From: Motilimonas cestriensis
GTDB lineage: Bacteria; Pseudomonadota; Gammaproteobacteria; Enterobacterales; CBDFNC01
Assembly (NCBI RefSeq): GCF_021295315.1
Contig: NZ_JAIMJA010000003.1
Location: forward strand, 1 to 64,000
Length of the DNA: 64,000 nucleotides
Direction of reading: 5' to 3'
Part shown: one piece after another, positions 49,945-61,110 of the stretch
How the letters are laid out: every line of letters begins with the position of its first letter
Numbering within the stretch: position 1 is the first letter of the stretch
Made by a program: the position numbers and the translations under genes
Notes under the pieces: model-generated
Told to the model about the DNA's origin: nothing
Databases searched by the model: none
What the model saw: the letters and a program-made list of their open reading frames with translations, nothing else

Positions 49945-50673
49945 TTAAGCGAAGTAAGCCGCTAACTCCTCGCTACCACCGATATGCTTACCACCGATAA
50001 ATACTTGTGGCACAGTGGTATTGCCGCTGATGGCTTTTAGGCTAACGCTGCTAGCATCTTTACCTAATACTATTTCTTCAAAGCCTAGCCCTTGCTCTTT
50101 TAATAGTGCTTTCGCTTTGGCACAGAAAGGACAGCCCGGTTTAGTAATAATGCTGATGGCTTCCGGTGCTTTGGCTTCGGCATTAATGTAGCTCAGCATA
50201 GTATCTGCATCAGATACTTTGAACGGGTCGCCTGGCTCATTTGGCTCGATAAACATTTTGTCGATGATGCCGTCTTTAACCAGCATCGAGTAACGCCAGC
50301 TGCGCTTACCAAAGCCAAGGTCATCTTTATCCACTAGCATGCCCATGCCTGCACTGAACTCACCGTTACCGTCTGGGATTACGCGGATGTTTTCTGCTTC
50401 TTGGTCGGCTAACCAAGCGTTCATTACAAAGGTATCGTTAACGCTGATACATACGATTTCATCTACGCCATTTTCTTTTAATACGTCCGCTAGCTCGTTG
50501 TAGCGTGGTAAATGCGTTGATGAACAAGTTGGCGTAAATGCACCTGGTAGTGCGAACACTGCCACTGTTTTGCCTTTGAAAATTTCGTCAGTAGTTACGT
50601 CAACCCAAGCATCGTTAGCGCGAGTATGGAATGTAACTTGAGGTACTGATTGGCCTTCTTTATTGTCTAACAT
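49945..50673 (-). CDS. Peroxiredoxin-glutaredoxin hybrid (hyPrx5)
   Basis: A 242-residue fusion: Prx5-type peroxiredoxin (peroxidatic C50 in [11 protein letters not shown]) and glutaredoxin (C181-P-F-C184, then TVPQVFIGG). It reduces peroxides with electrons from glutathione or a similar thiol through its own glutaredoxin domain. A similar pairing with a disulfide reductase is known for the glutathione-amide system of Chromatium. No oxyR is adjacent. Confidence 0.93.
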   Translation of the reverse strand: MLDNKEGQSVPQVTFHTRANDAWVDVTTDEIFKGKTVAVFALPGAFTPTCSSTHLPRYNELADVLKENGVDEIVCISVNDTFVMNAWLADQEAENIRVIPDGNGEFSAGMGMLVDKDDLGFGKRSWRYSMLVKDGIIDKMFIEPNEPGDPFKVSDADTMLSYINAEAKAPEAISIITKPGCPFCAKAKALLKEQGLGFEEIVLGKDASSVSLKAISGNTTVPQVFIGGKHIGGSEELAAYFA

Positions 50674-50815
50674 GTCGTATTCCTTGTTGTTTATAAAAGG
50701 TTTGTCGTTTTGATGGGTTAAGTATGGGGTAACCTGGTGAAACTTAGAAATGGTTTAGAACAATAGTATTGATAGCTTTAAACTATTACTTTTTATTTTT
50801 TGATAGTTTTTGTTT

Positions 50816-53800
50816 CTATTTGGCTAGCAGCACGCAGTTACGATTGTGGCCCTTGGCTTGATACAGGGCGTCATCGGCTTGTTGGTAAATAGTTTCTTGG
50901 TCAATGTCTTGATCAAAGTGAATAATATTTACACCGACGGAGATAGTAATAATATCGTAAGGTTGATTACGCAGATGGGTAATTTGCAGTGCTTCAACCG
51001 ATTCCTTTAGACGATAGGCAATGTCGGATATGTCGCTATCGAGCGCAGCACCCGAAACAATCACGCCAAACTCTTCACCACCAAGACGAAAGACATAATC
51101 ACAGGCACGGTGAAGGTTGCTTTTTAGCGCCTTCGCCAGATCAATCAGTACTTGATCCCCTTTCGGGTGGCCATAAGTGTCATTAAAGGCTTTGAAGTTA
51201 TCGACATCGATGATCATAAATCCAAACAGCTTCTTATCCCGTTTTGCTCTGGCTAATTCTTTTGGAAAAATCTCATTGAAATGGCGGCGGTTAAATAAAC
51301 CCGTCAGTTCATCAATGCGGGTAATATTCTCAATGCGTTTTTTATCGGTGATGTCTTGTTGAATAACACTAAAACCGATCACTTGATGGCCACGCTTTAA
51401 AGGCGAAAGAAAGGTTTGGGTGGTGATCTTTTGGCCGCTGTGGTTGTGGTAGCTGAATTCGCCTTGCCAATGTCGCTGTTGTTGTATTGCTTTAAAAAAG
51501 CTGTCTTCAGTCTCTTCTGGGTTGGCGTTGCTATATAACAATCTAAAGTCACTGTTTAACAGTTTATATTTGGCCATGCCTATGGTCTGGCAAAAGGCGT
51601 CACTGACATCAATAATACTTTGGTTTGTGTCTATCTTTAAATTGAGTACATGGTGATCAATGATATCTAAGTAGTTGTTTATTTTTCTGTTTAGGGCGCT
51701 TAGCTTGCGGTTCCAGTAGATGAATAGGCTTAATAACACGGCCAGCGAGAACGCAATTGGCCATAGTTTGCGATAATCTCCTTCATAGAGATATTTGATA
51801 TTAATCCAGCGATTGAATATTTCGTCGTGCTCAGTCGGTTTTATATCGCGAGTGGCAATGTCAAAAATGTCACGTAGCAGGGGTTCATCGTTGCGGGTGG
51901 CCACGCCAATGGACCATTCTAAGCCTGTGGCCCCGTTGATCTTAACATTGCTGATTTTACCTTGTTGGATCACATGGCTTACCGAAGCGACTGTATCTAA
52001 GAAGGCAAACAGTTCGCCACTGGACACCATCTCAATGCCTTTTTCAACATTACTGACTTCAATAATGTTGGCCCTGGGATACTTTTCCTTTACCGATTCA
52101 ATCAGTGAATAACCCGCGACAACCCCGATAGGCTCTCCTTCTATTTGCCCTAAATTACCAATAAAGTAGGGCAGTTCTCGGGTAATAACCACCACTGGCA
52201 GCTTCATAAAGGCTTCACCAAAGTCCAAATACCTATCTCTGCCAGGCGTTTTGGCAGCGGCAGAAATGATGTCGCATTCCCGCTGCCTTGCTTTGGCTAA
52301 GGTTTGGGTCCAGCTGCGTGTTGGAATTAACTTAAACTGCTTACCTAGCTTTGCTTCATAAAGCTTCATCGTATCAGCTACTATGCCTTGGTGTTGCTGC
52401 TGTTGATCTATCCATTCAAAGGGGGCCCAGTTTGGGTCAACACACATGGTAATCCAAGGTTTATGACTAAGATAAGCTTGCTGCTCTAAGGTAAATAACT
52501 CGTTACTAAACTCAATATCTAAACCCGATTTTAAGCTATTCTCTATCAGCTGTGAGTTATCCTGTGTGGCATTGATACTGAGCCATTGTTTGCGCAGGGC
52601 GATGTGCTCCTCCGGTGTAATACTAATTAAGGCTTTATTGATAATGCCGGTTAGTAAGGGATCTTTGTGGCCAATGCCGACGCTGAAATGGTTTTTGAAT
52701 GGGGTAAAACCGTGCAAGCTTAAGTTTGCCAACCCTTGCGCTTGGATGTGATAAAGGCTGACAAATAACGTACCTAAAGTGGCATCTACTTCGCCCGTGG
52801 CTGCTGCGACTAATCCAGCGCTCACATCTTTGTAACGCTTTATTTCTATTTCAGGGTAGCTTCTGGTTATATCAGCCTCATCCGAGTAGCCTTCGACAAT
52901 GGCTAATGTTTTACCATTGAGCTGCTCTAAGGTGAAATAGGGATGTTTATTTTGACTAATAATAGCAACGGGTGAGCTAAGAAATGGCTGACTAAAGTTG
53001 AGGTAATGCTGGCGCTGCGGAGTGTTGATGATACCTGAAATAAGATCGCAATTGCCTGCTTGAGCTTCATCAAGAGTCGCCTGCCAGCTGTCTGTTGGTC
53101 TAAGTACGATATCCAGCTTTAAGCGTTTTCTGATCAGCTGAATGTAGTCAGCAAACAGCCCCTTATGGTGACCCTGTTGATCAATTTTATCGTAGGGCAT
53201 CCAATCGGGATCGGCACATAATGAAAGAGTACTTAATTTGCTTAAGTAGTCTTGTTCAACTTGGGTTAAATTGAGGGCGTTGGCTTGGGATAGTTTATCA
53301 AATTCACCGAGCCACTTTTTTCTTAACGCGATAAGTTCACTTTCTTTAACTTCAGCCATCGCTTTATTGATGATGCTATGGAGTAATGGCCAATCTTCGC
53401 GAACACCTATGTGTAAGGTTTCAGCTTTACCGTTAGTAACATCAACGCTACCCGCGACAACTAGGCTTGCTAGTAAATGCTTTTCAACTAAATAGTTGAT
53501 AGTGGCTAAATTATCGATGTAAGCATCTGCTTGATTGGTAGCTACTGCGCGTAAAGCTTCCACCGGAGAGGCGACGTTAAGTAGCTTAATATTGGGATAA
53601 TGCTTGGCGATAAACATGGTGGAGTAATAGCCAGAGATAACCGCTAAGGTTTTATCCTGCAGGGCTGCTAAGTGAGATAAATGAGCGTTTTTTTGTTGGG
53701 TGACGATGACCGAATGAAGTTCAAAGTAAGGCTCAGTAAACAGTAGGAAGTCTTGCCGCTCAGGTAAATCGGCCACTACATGCATTAAATCGATTTCTTT

Positions 53801-54097
53801 CGCTTTGGCTTGTTCCAGCAATTGAAACCAGCTATAACCGTTGATGTAGTCGAACTTAACCCCAATTTTATCGGCGATGATATCTAGATAATCAATGGAA
53901 TAGCCTGCTGGTGTTTGATTATCAACAAAGTCTAAGGGGGGCCAGTCTGTTTCGTTAGAAACTCGGATCACCGGATGTTCGGTAAGGAATGCTTCTTCTT
54001 CAGGTGTCAGTATCAAACCATTACCATAGCTAGCCGGGCTGGTGATAAAGCAGCAAACTAGCAAGGTGAACTGAGTGAACCTGACCAAGTAAAACAA
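50816..54097 (-). CDS. Diguanylate cyclase with three periplasmic solute-binding sensor domains
   Basis: A 1093-residue membrane protein: signal peptide (about 1-25), three tandem SBP_bac_3 domains (starting near residues 35, 285 and 530; each with a D/E-W-x-P-x-D/E opening), a membrane helix (about 775-793), a PAS domain (about 805-925) and a GGDEF domain. The active site is GGEEF (1006-1010), with the inhibitory site R997-A-C-D1000 five residues before it, so c-di-GMP synthesis with feedback inhibition is expected. Ligands are probably amino acids or similar small solutes. Confidence 0.9.
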   Translation of the reverse strand: MFYLVRFTQFTLLVCCFITSPASYGNGLILTPEEEAFLTEHPVIRVSNETDWPPLDFVDNQTPAGYSIDYLDIIADKIGVKFDYINGYSWFQLLEQAKAKEIDLMHVVADLPERQDFLLFTEPYFELHSVIVTQQKNAHLSHLAALQDKTLAVISGYYSTMFIAKHYPNIKLLNVASPVEALRAVATNQADAYIDNLATINYLVEKHLLASLVVAGSVDVTNGKAETLHIGVREDWPLLHSIINKAMAEVKESELIALRKKWLGEFDKLSQANALNLTQVEQDYLSKLSTLSLCADPDWMPYDKIDQQGHHKGLFADYIQLIRKRLKLDIVLRPTDSWQATLDEAQAGNCDLISGIINTPQRQHYLNFSQPFLSSPVAIISQNKHPYFTLEQLNGKTLAIVEGYSDEADITRSYPEIEIKRYKDVSAGLVAAATGEVDATLGTLFVSLYHIQAQGLANLSLHGFTPFKNHFSVGIGHKDPLLTGIINKALISITPEEHIALRKQWLSINATQDNSQLIENSLKSGLDIEFSNELFTLEQQAYLSHKPWITMCVDPNWAPFEWIDQQQQHQGIVADTMKLYEAKLGKQFKLIPTRSWTQTLAKARQRECDIISAAAKTPGRDRYLDFGEAFMKLPVVVITRELPYFIGNLGQIEGEPIGVVAGYSLIESVKEKYPRANIIEVSNVEKGIEMVSSGELFAFLDTVASVSHVIQQGKISNVKINGATGLEWSIGVATRNDEPLLRDIFDIATRDIKPTEHDEIFNRWINIKYLYEGDYRKLWPIAFSLAVLLSLFIYWNRKLSALNRKINNYLDIIDHHVLNLKIDTNQSIIDVSDAFCQTIGMAKYKLLNSDFRLLYSNANPEETEDSFFKAIQQQRHWQGEFSYHNHSGQKITTQTFLSPLKRGHQVIGFSVIQQDITDKKRIENITRIDELTGLFNRRHFNEIFPKELARAKRDKKLFGFMIIDVDNFKAFNDTYGHPKGDQVLIDLAKALKSNLHRACDYVFRLGGEEFGVIVSGAALDSDISDIAYRLKESVEALQITHLRNQPYDIITISVGVNIIHFDQDIDQETIYQQADDALYQAKGHNRNCVLLAK

Positions 54098-54252
54098 TAA
54101 ATAAGCACCTTAGAAGGTAAAGTAAATATAAACCGTGCTGATTATTCAATATACAAACGATAAATGATATAGACCAAGTTCACACTTTATTGTGACAAGT
54201 AGATTAAGTATGGTGTGCTGGCGATTGGCGACAGATTAGATAGGGTAAAGTA

Positions 54253-55287
54253 ATGTTAAAAGTAGCGATAAATGGCTTTGGTCGTATTGGGCGTAGTGTA
54301 CTAAGAGCGTTATATGAAAATAATTACACCCAGCAAATTCAAATTGTCGCGATTAATGAATTAGCCACACCGGCAGCGATGGCGCACTTGCTGCAATATG
54401 ACTCCAGTCATGGCCGTTTTGAGCAGTCAGTCGACTTTGATCAACAACATCTTTATGTTGCAGAGCATTCGATTGCCATTTTTCACCAAGGGGATATTCA
54501 ATTACTGCCATGGCACGATTTAGACGTCGATATTGTGCTCGATTGTACCGGTAAATACGGTAGCCGCGCCGATGGCTTAGCGCACATTCATGCGGGTGCG
54601 GGTAAGGTGCTATTTTCCCATCCCGGCGCAGCAGACTTAGATCACACCATTATTTATGGCGTTAATCATCAAAGCTTAACCCAAGCCGATCGCATAGTGT
54701 CTAATGGCTCCTGTACCACAAACTGCATTGTGCCCGTGATTAATTTGCTGCATCAAGCCTTTGGCATTGAATCAGGCACTATCACCACTATTCATTCGGC
54801 AATGAACGACCAGCAAGTGATTGATGCTTACCACTCTGATTTGCGCCTCGCGCGTGCTGCTAGTAGCTCTATCATTCCTGTGAACACTAAGCTCGCACGC
54901 GGTATAGAGCGTATTTTGCCTGAATTTGCCGATAAATTTGAAGCGATTGCGGTGCGCGTACCCACCATTAACGTCACGGCGATGGATCTGAGTGTTAGCT
55001 TAAAAACACAAGTAGACGTTAACGCGGTAAATCAGCTGTTGCAGCAGCAAACCAGCTCGTTTTATAAAGGCATTGTTGATTATAGCGAAGCTGAGCTGGT
55101 CTCCGTTGACTTTAATCATGACTCTCACAGTGCCATTATTGATGGCACTCAAACTCGCGTAAGTAACGGTAATCTATTGAAAACATTGGTTTGGTGTGAC
55201 AATGAATGGGGTTTTGCGAATCGTATGCTAGACACCGCGTTGGCGATGCATTTTTCGCCATTGAGTAATAGCCATGGCGAACCTTAA
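54253..55287 (+). CDS. epd: Epd, D-erythrose-4-phosphate dehydrogenase
   Basis: A 344-residue GAPDH-fold enzyme: NAD site [16 protein letters not shown], catalytic C154 in SNGSCTTNC, and Epd-type segments [26 protein letters not shown] and [13 protein letters not shown]. It oxidises erythrose 4-phosphate to 4-phosphoerythronate for pyridoxal phosphate synthesis. It is usually followed by pgk and fba; here it is alone and followed by a copper cluster. Confidence 0.93.
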   Translation: MLKVAINGFGRIGRSVLRALYENNYTQQIQIVAINELATPAAMAHLLQYDSSHGRFEQSVDFDQQHLYVAEHSIAIFHQGDIQLLPWHDLDVDIVLDCTGKYGSRADGLAHIHAGAGKVLFSHPGAADLDHTIIYGVNHQSLTQADRIVSNGSCTTNCIVPVINLLHQAFGIESGTITTIHSAMNDQQVIDAYHSDLRLARAASSSIIPVNTKLARGIERILPEFADKFEAIAVRVPTINVTAMDLSVSLKTQVDVNAVNQLLQQQTSSFYKGIVDYSEAELVSVDFNHDSHSAIIDGTQTRVSNGNLLKTLVWCDNEWGFANRMLDTALAMHFSPLSNSHGEP

Positions 55288-55469
55288 CTTGGCCTAGGTT
55301 GGTAGTGGCAGTATAAGGTCTATCCCATAGGCTTGTTCTGACTGTCACTTCGGTTCATTTATACTCATTCGCTAACCTGTTTTACTGTTTCTGTTTGACT
55401 TGTGTGTAAGGCATAGGTGTAAGCTTAATTTATGGCTCATTCTTATCTGTCACAAGCGGGAGTTTAGAA

Positions 55470-55901
55470 ATGAAAGTAACTCAGTTGGCGCGGCATCTTA
55501 ATGTTACCCCCGACACGGTGCGCTATTACACTCGAATTAAATTGCTGCGGCCAAAAAAATCACCTGAAAATGGCTATAAAAATTACCCCACCAGTGAAAT
55601 CAATCGGTTGCATTTTATCGTTTGTGCGCGGGATCTTGGGTTTTCTGTTGAAGATATTCAAGAAATTTTAGCCGAGTCTGATGCCGGTCATTCTGCTTGC
55701 CCACGGGTGCGCGATTTGATTGAGTTGCGGCTGCAGGAAACGCAAGTGCGGTTACAGCATATGCAGCAGCAATACGACCGCATGAAACTAGCGGTGTCGA
55801 GTTGGCATGATAAGCCAGATATGGCGCCTACTGATGACATGATTTGCCACTTGATTGAAAAGTTTGGCATGGCTCATTTTGTTGATTCGCAAGAGGCTTA
55901 A
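55470..55901 (+). CDS. MerR-family metal-responsive regulator
   Basis: A 143-residue MerR protein: winged helix-turn-helix (residues 1-70; [26 protein letters not shown]), dimerisation helix and a C-terminal metal region. C77 (GHSACPRV) sits where ZntR has a zinc ligand, and C126 (ICHLIE) where CueR's second copper cysteine lies; the first CueR cysteine is missing. It starts 2 bp upstream of copA and should activate it in response to copper or a related metal. Confidence 0.88.
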   Translation: MKVTQLARHLNVTPDTVRYYTRIKLLRPKKSPENGYKNYPTSEINRLHFIVCARDLGFSVEDIQEILAESDAGHSACPRVRDLIELRLQETQVRLQHMQQQYDRMKLAVSSWHDKPDMAPTDDMICHLIEKFGMAHFVDSQEA

Positions 55902-55903
55902 TC

Positions 55904-58168
55904 ATGGATAAATCAATAAACCAAGTAGAGCAGCCTGCGTTAGAGCAAGTGCTGCAAATTGAAGGCGCCAGTTGTGCTGGTTGTGTTAATAAAATTGAAA
56001 AGGCGCTTAATAACGTGCCCGGCGTGACTCAGGCGCAAATGAACTTTGCTGATCGCACCGCTTCTGTGTCAGGCGATGTTAAGTTAGAGGTGCTGATCCA
56101 GGCGGTAGAGCAGATAGGTTATCATGCAAAAATGGCCGCCACCGAAGATGAAGCGGATACGTTAACTGAGAAAGAGCAAGAAGAGCAAAACTATTACCAA
56201 ACCTTGCTGCGCCATACTTGGATTGCATTAGGGGTCGGCGTGCCCTTGATGATTTATGGCTTAGTCGGCGGCACGATGACCGTGACCACAGTGACGGAGC
56301 AAGTGGTATGGGGCTTAGTTGGTTTAGTGACCTTAGCGGTAATGTATTTTTCCGGTAAGCACTTTTACTTTGGCGCTTGGCGCAGCTTTATCCACCACTC
56401 TGCCAACATGGATACCTTGATTGCGTTAGGCACCGGTACCGCGTGGCTCTACTCTATGCTGGTGGTGTTTGTACCTGACTTATTACCGTTAATGGCCCGC
56501 CATGTTTACTTTGAAGCAACGGCGATGATCATCGGCTTAATTAATTTGGGGCTAGCTTTTGAAGTCAAAGCCAGAGGTAAAACCTCACAGGCGATTAAGC
56601 GCTTAATTGGCCTGCAAGTGAAAACCGCGACGGTGATCCGGGATGAAGAAGAGGTCAATATTGCGATTGCCAAAGTGCAACTTGATGATGTTGTTAAAGT
56701 GCGGCCGGGCGAGCAAATTCCGGTTGACGGTGAGGTAATATCAGGTAGCAGTATGATTGATGAATCCATGCTAACGGGCGAGCCTGTGCCAGTCGAAAAA
56801 CGCAAAGGTGATGAGGTGGCATCGGGCACGCTCAATAAAACGGGGTCGTTATTGTTTAAGGCGACCCGGGTTGGTAAAGATACGGCATTAGCGAAAATTA
56901 TCAGCATGGTTAAACGAGCGCAAAACTCGAAACCTTCCATTGGTCGCCTAGCGGATGTTATTTCGGCCTATTTTGTTCCCACCATTATGATTATTTCGAT
57001 TATCAGTGCGTTAGTTTGGCTTAACTTTGGCCCCGAGCCACAATTGGCGTTTGCGATTGCCGCAGCGACCACGGTACTGATTATTGCTTGCCCTTGTGCC
57101 CTAGGTTTAGCTACGCCGATGTCAGTGATGGTTGGGGTTGGTAAAGCAGCGGAAGCGGGCGTGTTAATCCGTAATGGTGAAGCGCTGCAAACGGCGTCGA
57201 AAATCACCACTATGGTGCTGGATAAAACCGGTACCATTACAGCAGGCTCACCGTCGGTGACCGATATTATTGTGCTTGATGACCGTGACGAATCTCGGGT
57301 GTTACAGCTAGCCGCCAGTATTGAATCTCACTCCGAGCACCCTTTGGCAATGGCGGTGGTGAGCAGTGCCAAAGAGCAATCTATTAACTTGGTTGAGGTA
57401 ACTGAGTTTAATGCAATAGCGGGCCAAGGTGTTGAGGGGCTTTGCGAAGGCGAACACTTGTTGTTTGGTAATGAAAAACTGATGACACAGCAAGGCGTGG
57501 CGTTAGATCAAGCTGTTGAACAAGGGCAACAATTGGCGCAGCAGGCGAAAACGCCAATGTACTTTGCGATTAATAACCAGTTAGTGGCGGTGATTGCGGT
57601 GGCTGATGCGATTAAAGCCGATTCAAAGGCGGCTATTGCGAGGTTACAAAGCAACGGCATCAAAGTGGTGATGTTGACCGGTGATAATCGCGATACCGCG
57701 GTAGCAGTGGCAAAACAAGTGGGGGTCGATGAATTTTATGCCGAAGTGCAGCCACAAGATAAGGCCGCGCAGGTAGAGGTGTTTCAGCAAGCCGGTGAAA
57801 TTGTCGGTATGGTCGGCGATGGCATTAATGATGCGCCGGCATTAGCGCTAGCCGATGTTGGCTTTGCCATTGGCACCGGCACCGATGTTGCGATAGAGAG
57901 TGGCGACATTACCTTGATGCGAGGCTCTTTACATGGCTTGGCTGATGCCATTGCGGTGAGTAAGGCAACCTTAACCAATATAAAGCAGAACTTATTGGGT
58001 GCGTTTGTTTATAACGTGGCGGGGGTGCCCATCGCGGCGGGGCTGCTCTATCCTTTCTTTGGTATTTTGTTAAGTCCGGTGATAGCCGGGGCTGCCATGG
58101 CATTTTCCTCGTTGACCGTGGTGAGTAATGCTAATCGATTACGTTGGTTTAAAGCGAAGCAGCATTAG
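55904..58168 (+). CDS. copA: CopA-type copper-exporting P1B ATPase
   Basis: A 754-residue pump: one N-terminal metal-binding domain (C24-A-G-C27), eight membrane helices, TGE (291-293), the transport motif CPC (396-398), phosphorylated D440 in DKTGT, the HP motif (SEHPLA) and hinge GDGINDAP. Helix 7 has the YN pair and helix 8 MAFSS, the P1B-1 signature for monovalent copper. It exports Cu(I) from the cytoplasm. It is in a merR-copA-cupredoxin operon. Confidence 0.96.
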   Translation: MDKSINQVEQPALEQVLQIEGASCAGCVNKIEKALNNVPGVTQAQMNFADRTASVSGDVKLEVLIQAVEQIGYHAKMAATEDEADTLTEKEQEEQNYYQTLLRHTWIALGVGVPLMIYGLVGGTMTVTTVTEQVVWGLVGLVTLAVMYFSGKHFYFGAWRSFIHHSANMDTLIALGTGTAWLYSMLVVFVPDLLPLMARHVYFEATAMIIGLINLGLAFEVKARGKTSQAIKRLIGLQVKTATVIRDEEEVNIAIAKVQLDDVVKVRPGEQIPVDGEVISGSSMIDESMLTGEPVPVEKRKGDEVASGTLNKTGSLLFKATRVGKDTALAKIISMVKRAQNSKPSIGRLADVISAYFVPTIMIISIISALVWLNFGPEPQLAFAIAAATTVLIIACPCALGLATPMSVMVGVGKAAEAGVLIRNGEALQTASKITTMVLDKTGTITAGSPSVTDIIVLDDRDESRVLQLAASIESHSEHPLAMAVVSSAKEQSINLVEVTEFNAIAGQGVEGLCEGEHLLFGNEKLMTQQGVALDQAVEQGQQLAQQAKTPMYFAINNQLVAVIAVADAIKADSKAAIARLQSNGIKVVMLTGDNRDTAVAVAKQVGVDEFYAEVQPQDKAAQVEVFQQAGEIVGMVGDGINDAPALALADVGFAIGTGTDVAIESGDITLMRGSLHGLADAIAVSKATLTNIKQNLLGAFVYNVAGVPIAAGLLYPFFGILLSPVIAGAAMAFSSLTVVSNANRLRWFKAKQH

Positions 58169-58177
58169 GAGCAAGAC

Positions 58178-58540
58178 ATGATAGTGATTAATTTACTTGG
58201 CTTGGTACTCATAGGTTTTATTGTTTGGTGGTTTTGGCTATATCAGCCGCCTAAGCAGCGTACAAATAAGGGTAATATTGAGATTGAAGTCAAAGACGGT
58301 GTCTACACGCCCGCACAAGTTAAGGTGCTGGCAGGGCAACCCTTTACGTTGCGCTTTATCCGTCGAGACCCGTCACTTTGCGCCGAGGTAGTACAAATAC
58401 CGACGTTGTCAGTGAGTGATAATTTACCCACCAATCAGCCCCATGATATTTCATTGCCCGAGTTAGCGGTGGGCAAATATGAATTCCATTGCCAAATGAA
58501 GATGTATCGCGGTGTTATTCATGTGGTAGAAGATGAGTAA
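58178..58540 (+). CDS. Membrane-anchored cupredoxin-domain protein
   Basis: A 120-residue protein: N-terminal membrane anchor (about 4-22) and a small periplasmic cupredoxin domain (about 34-118). Candidate copper ligands are C68, H104, C105, M107 and M109 (EFHCQMKMYRG). It lies 9 bp after copA, so it likely accepts or buffers copper pumped out by CopA. Confidence 0.85.
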   Translation: MIVINLLGLVLIGFIVWWFWLYQPPKQRTNKGNIEIEVKDGVYTPAQVKVLAGQPFTLRFIRRDPSLCAEVVQIPTLSVSDNLPTNQPHDISLPELAVGKYEFHCQMKMYRGVIHVVEDE

Positions 58541-58584
58541 TAGGGTTGTCTTTTTGGCAGGATTGTTGTGAGTTGTATCAAGTG

Positions 58585-58617
58585 AAAAAGGGGGGCCAAA
58601 AGCGGTCTCCCTTTTTT
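58585..58617 (+). terminator. Rho-independent terminator of the copper operon
   Basis: AAAAAGGGGGGCC pairs with GGTCTCCCTTTTTT (one mismatch) around a 6-nt loop, with a T-tract. It may also work for the convergent chemoreceptor gene. Confidence 0.8.
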
Positions 58618-58636
58618 ATATTACGATTAATCTTGG

Positions 58637-60640
58637 TTAAGCGTTGATCTGCTCTTGATGGACTTTTTTAAATTTAAATAACTGGGTGACGCTTTCTAGC
58701 TCACCTGCAAGCTGCGCTAAATTACTACTGGCTTCAGATGTTTGTTGTGCCCCTTGGCTGCTTTGCTCTGCTGCCACGCCAATATTACTGATGCTGCGGG
58801 CAATGTCGGCAGTGACTTGCGATTGCTGCTCGGCAGCGACGGCGGTTTGCATGGCATGCTCATTAATTTGGTTCATGGTTTTAGCCACTTCACTTAATGC
58901 CTGCTGCATCTCTTTGGCTTTACTAAAGGTATGTTCTGACTGGCTGGCACTGGCGCGCATTGAACCCGAAACACTGGACGCTTGATTGTTTAACTCGCCA
59001 ATAACCACTTCGATATCTTTGGTTGAAATTTGCACTTTTTTCGCCAACTCTCTCACCTCATCGGCCACCACCGAGAAGCCTCGGCCTTGTTCGCCCGCTC
59101 TGGCTGCTTCAATTGCCGCATTGAGCGCAAGTAGGTTGGTTTGCTCGGCGATGGTTTGGATCACTTCCAGTACTTGGCCAATTTTTTGGCTGTGTAAATT
59201 GAGATGCTCCATATCATCGGCAGTCTCGGTATTTAGTTTTAATGAGTCAGCCATCGAGGTGAGTGTGTCATTAATCGCTTGATCGACCTCATTGAGGTGG
59301 CGGTTAATAGCACTAATTTCTTCTGCTGCTAAATTAGCATGATGGTTTATCTCATTGGCTGCAGCATTCATCTCTTCCATTGCAGTGGCCATCATTTCGA
59401 TTTCTTTGGTTTGCTCTGCTGCTGAAATGCGAGTTTGATTAGAGACTACCGATGTTTCTTCAGCTTTTTCAGACATAGTTTGACTCGCTGCAGCAATTTT
59501 ACTTAATAGGTCAGACAGGTTTTGCTGCATTTTCCCCAAGCCGGAATAAACGCTGCTATCTTGCGGGTTAAAGGTAAAATTATAAGTAAGATCGCCATTT
59601 GATATATTGCTGGTTAAGTGCAACATATCACTGGGTTCGCCGCCCAAAGGTTGGGTGATGCTGCGTGTGGTTAACCAAGCAACCAATAAAATAAGTATGC
59701 TTGAAAGGCCCATAATGTAATAAGTACTGTTAGTGAGTTTCGCTACCGCAGCCATGGCTTCTGCTTCATCGATCTCTGCTAGTAAGGCCCACTGGATGTC
59801 TCCAAATTTTACGTTACCGTAAGCAGATAAGACGGGGTGTTGATTGTAATCTTGGATCACTGCGAAACCTTGTTCTCCGCGAAAGCTGGCTTGGGTTGCT
59901 GCGGTGTTAACGCCATTGTTGGCAACGGTTCCAGCAAATGACGCTTTAATGCTGCGGTTTGTAGGATCGAGGAAAGAATCGGATCGCATTAAGTTATCTG
60001 GCCCAACAAGATAGGTTTCTCCTGTGTCACCTAGCCCTTCACGCAACTGCATGATGCTATTTATCTCGTCAATGGAAAGCTGTAATGCAAGTACATAAGG
60101 CTGGTTGTTAAGGGTTACTTGGGTGGCAATAAAAGAAGCTGGGTCATTATTACTTGGCAAGTAAGGAGCAAAGTCTGCAATTTGTAAACCTTGCTGCTGG
60201 ATAGATTTGTTAAAAACCTTTGCCAAGCCTGATGTTTTATAAGGACCTGTGAGTATATTGCTCTGGTAGTCGGCTTCTTTAGTTACGGAATAAAAAACTT
60301 GTCCCTGCTGATCAATGAGGAATAAATCGTAGTACTGCTTTTTTAAAGTAAAGGTATTCAGTAACTCGTGGTAGCGGTCAATGTACGCCTGCGCATCTTG
60401 CCCTTTATTTTCTTTTTGTAAGTTATTCAATAAGCTAGTGAGCACAGCAAGATCGCTTTGTTTGTCTTGGAAGTAGTTTTGCAATTGAGCTTGTTTAATT
60501 TTCCATAATCCAGAAAGCTGCTCATAAGCCTGTGTTTGTAAAGCTTTTGCAGCAATTTGCTCTACGATTAGGCTACTAACAATAGCGGGTATTAAGCCAA
60601 TGGCGATAAAGAGTAAGCCGAGTTTATACTTGAGTTGCAT
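58637..60640 (-). CDS. Methyl-accepting chemotaxis protein with dCache sensor
   Basis: A 667-residue chemoreceptor: helix (about 8-28), double Cache sensor (about 40-300, with [19 protein letters not shown]), second helix (about 308-326), HAMP-like segment (with LGGEPSDML) and the cytoplasmic signalling coil with an intact tip ([20 protein letters not shown]). Ligands of this type are often amino acids or organic acids. GGGA precedes the ATG. No che genes are nearby. Confidence 0.92.
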   Translation of the reverse strand: MQLKYKLGLLFIAIGLIPAIVSSLIVEQIAAKALQTQAYEQLSGLWKIKQAQLQNYFQDKQSDLAVLTSLLNNLQKENKGQDAQAYIDRYHELLNTFTLKKQYYDLFLIDQQGQVFYSVTKEADYQSNILTGPYKTSGLAKVFNKSIQQQGLQIADFAPYLPSNNDPASFIATQVTLNNQPYVLALQLSIDEINSIMQLREGLGDTGETYLVGPDNLMRSDSFLDPTNRSIKASFAGTVANNGVNTAATQASFRGEQGFAVIQDYNQHPVLSAYGNVKFGDIQWALLAEIDEAEAMAAVAKLTNSTYYIMGLSSILILLVAWLTTRSITQPLGGEPSDMLHLTSNISNGDLTYNFTFNPQDSSVYSGLGKMQQNLSDLLSKIAAASQTMSEKAEETSVVSNQTRISAAEQTKEIEMMATAMEEMNAAANEINHHANLAAEEISAINRHLNEVDQAINDTLTSMADSLKLNTETADDMEHLNLHSQKIGQVLEVIQTIAEQTNLLALNAAIEAARAGEQGRGFSVVADEVRELAKKVQISTKDIEVVIGELNNQASSVSGSMRASASQSEHTFSKAKEMQQALSEVAKTMNQINEHAMQTAVAAEQQSQVTADIARSISNIGVAAEQSSQGAQQTSEASSNLAQLAGELESVTQLFKFKKVHQEQINA

Positions 60641-61110
60641 AATTACGTCCCAAATTGCTCAAACTCTTGTAACTTTAGTATCAAAATTGTTCTTTGTTTC
60701 GCTTAATTCGATTAATTTATGCTGAAATATATAAAGTTATTGAATAATAATGAGTTAAATATAATTTTTTATAGCTTAATCATCGTCGGCGATGGTTGTA
60801 TTTACCTTTCTGTGCTGTTTATGCCTTTTTGTGAGGTGTGCATTTTTTCTGTGTATATCGTTTCCATTGATTTTATCTTATCCCGTGGCAATTGACTGAT
60901 TTGTGGCTGTGAGAGATCGGCTATTGCGAGTGTGATTTTTTACCTTTTATTCCTAGGGTTATCTCGTTTTGTGCAGATGGTTATTGCTGTGGTTGTTTTT
61001 TAAGTGGTTGTTTTTTAATTACTTATTATTGTTTATTCATTGAGTAATTATGACGCTTCCATTTTTGTTCGGTATTTATAGGTATTTTAACTAGGGTTTT
61101 CCCTTATATT
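60641..61110. other. AT-rich intergenic region upstream of the CsrB-like RNA
   Basis: No gene was found in about 470 bp of AT-rich sequence. It should hold the promoter of the chemoreceptor gene (minus) and of the RNA (plus; a TATATT -10-like box at 61105-61110). I looked for a GacA/UvrY-type TGTAAG...CTTACA palindrome and did not find one. Confidence 0.45.

Noticed and set aside
55395-55425. Possible MerR-type promoter (TTGACT, 19-bp spacer, TAAGCT) before the MerR gene
   Set aside because: The spacer length fits MerR promoters, but the spacer lacks the required dyad symmetry and the -10 matches only three of six positions.
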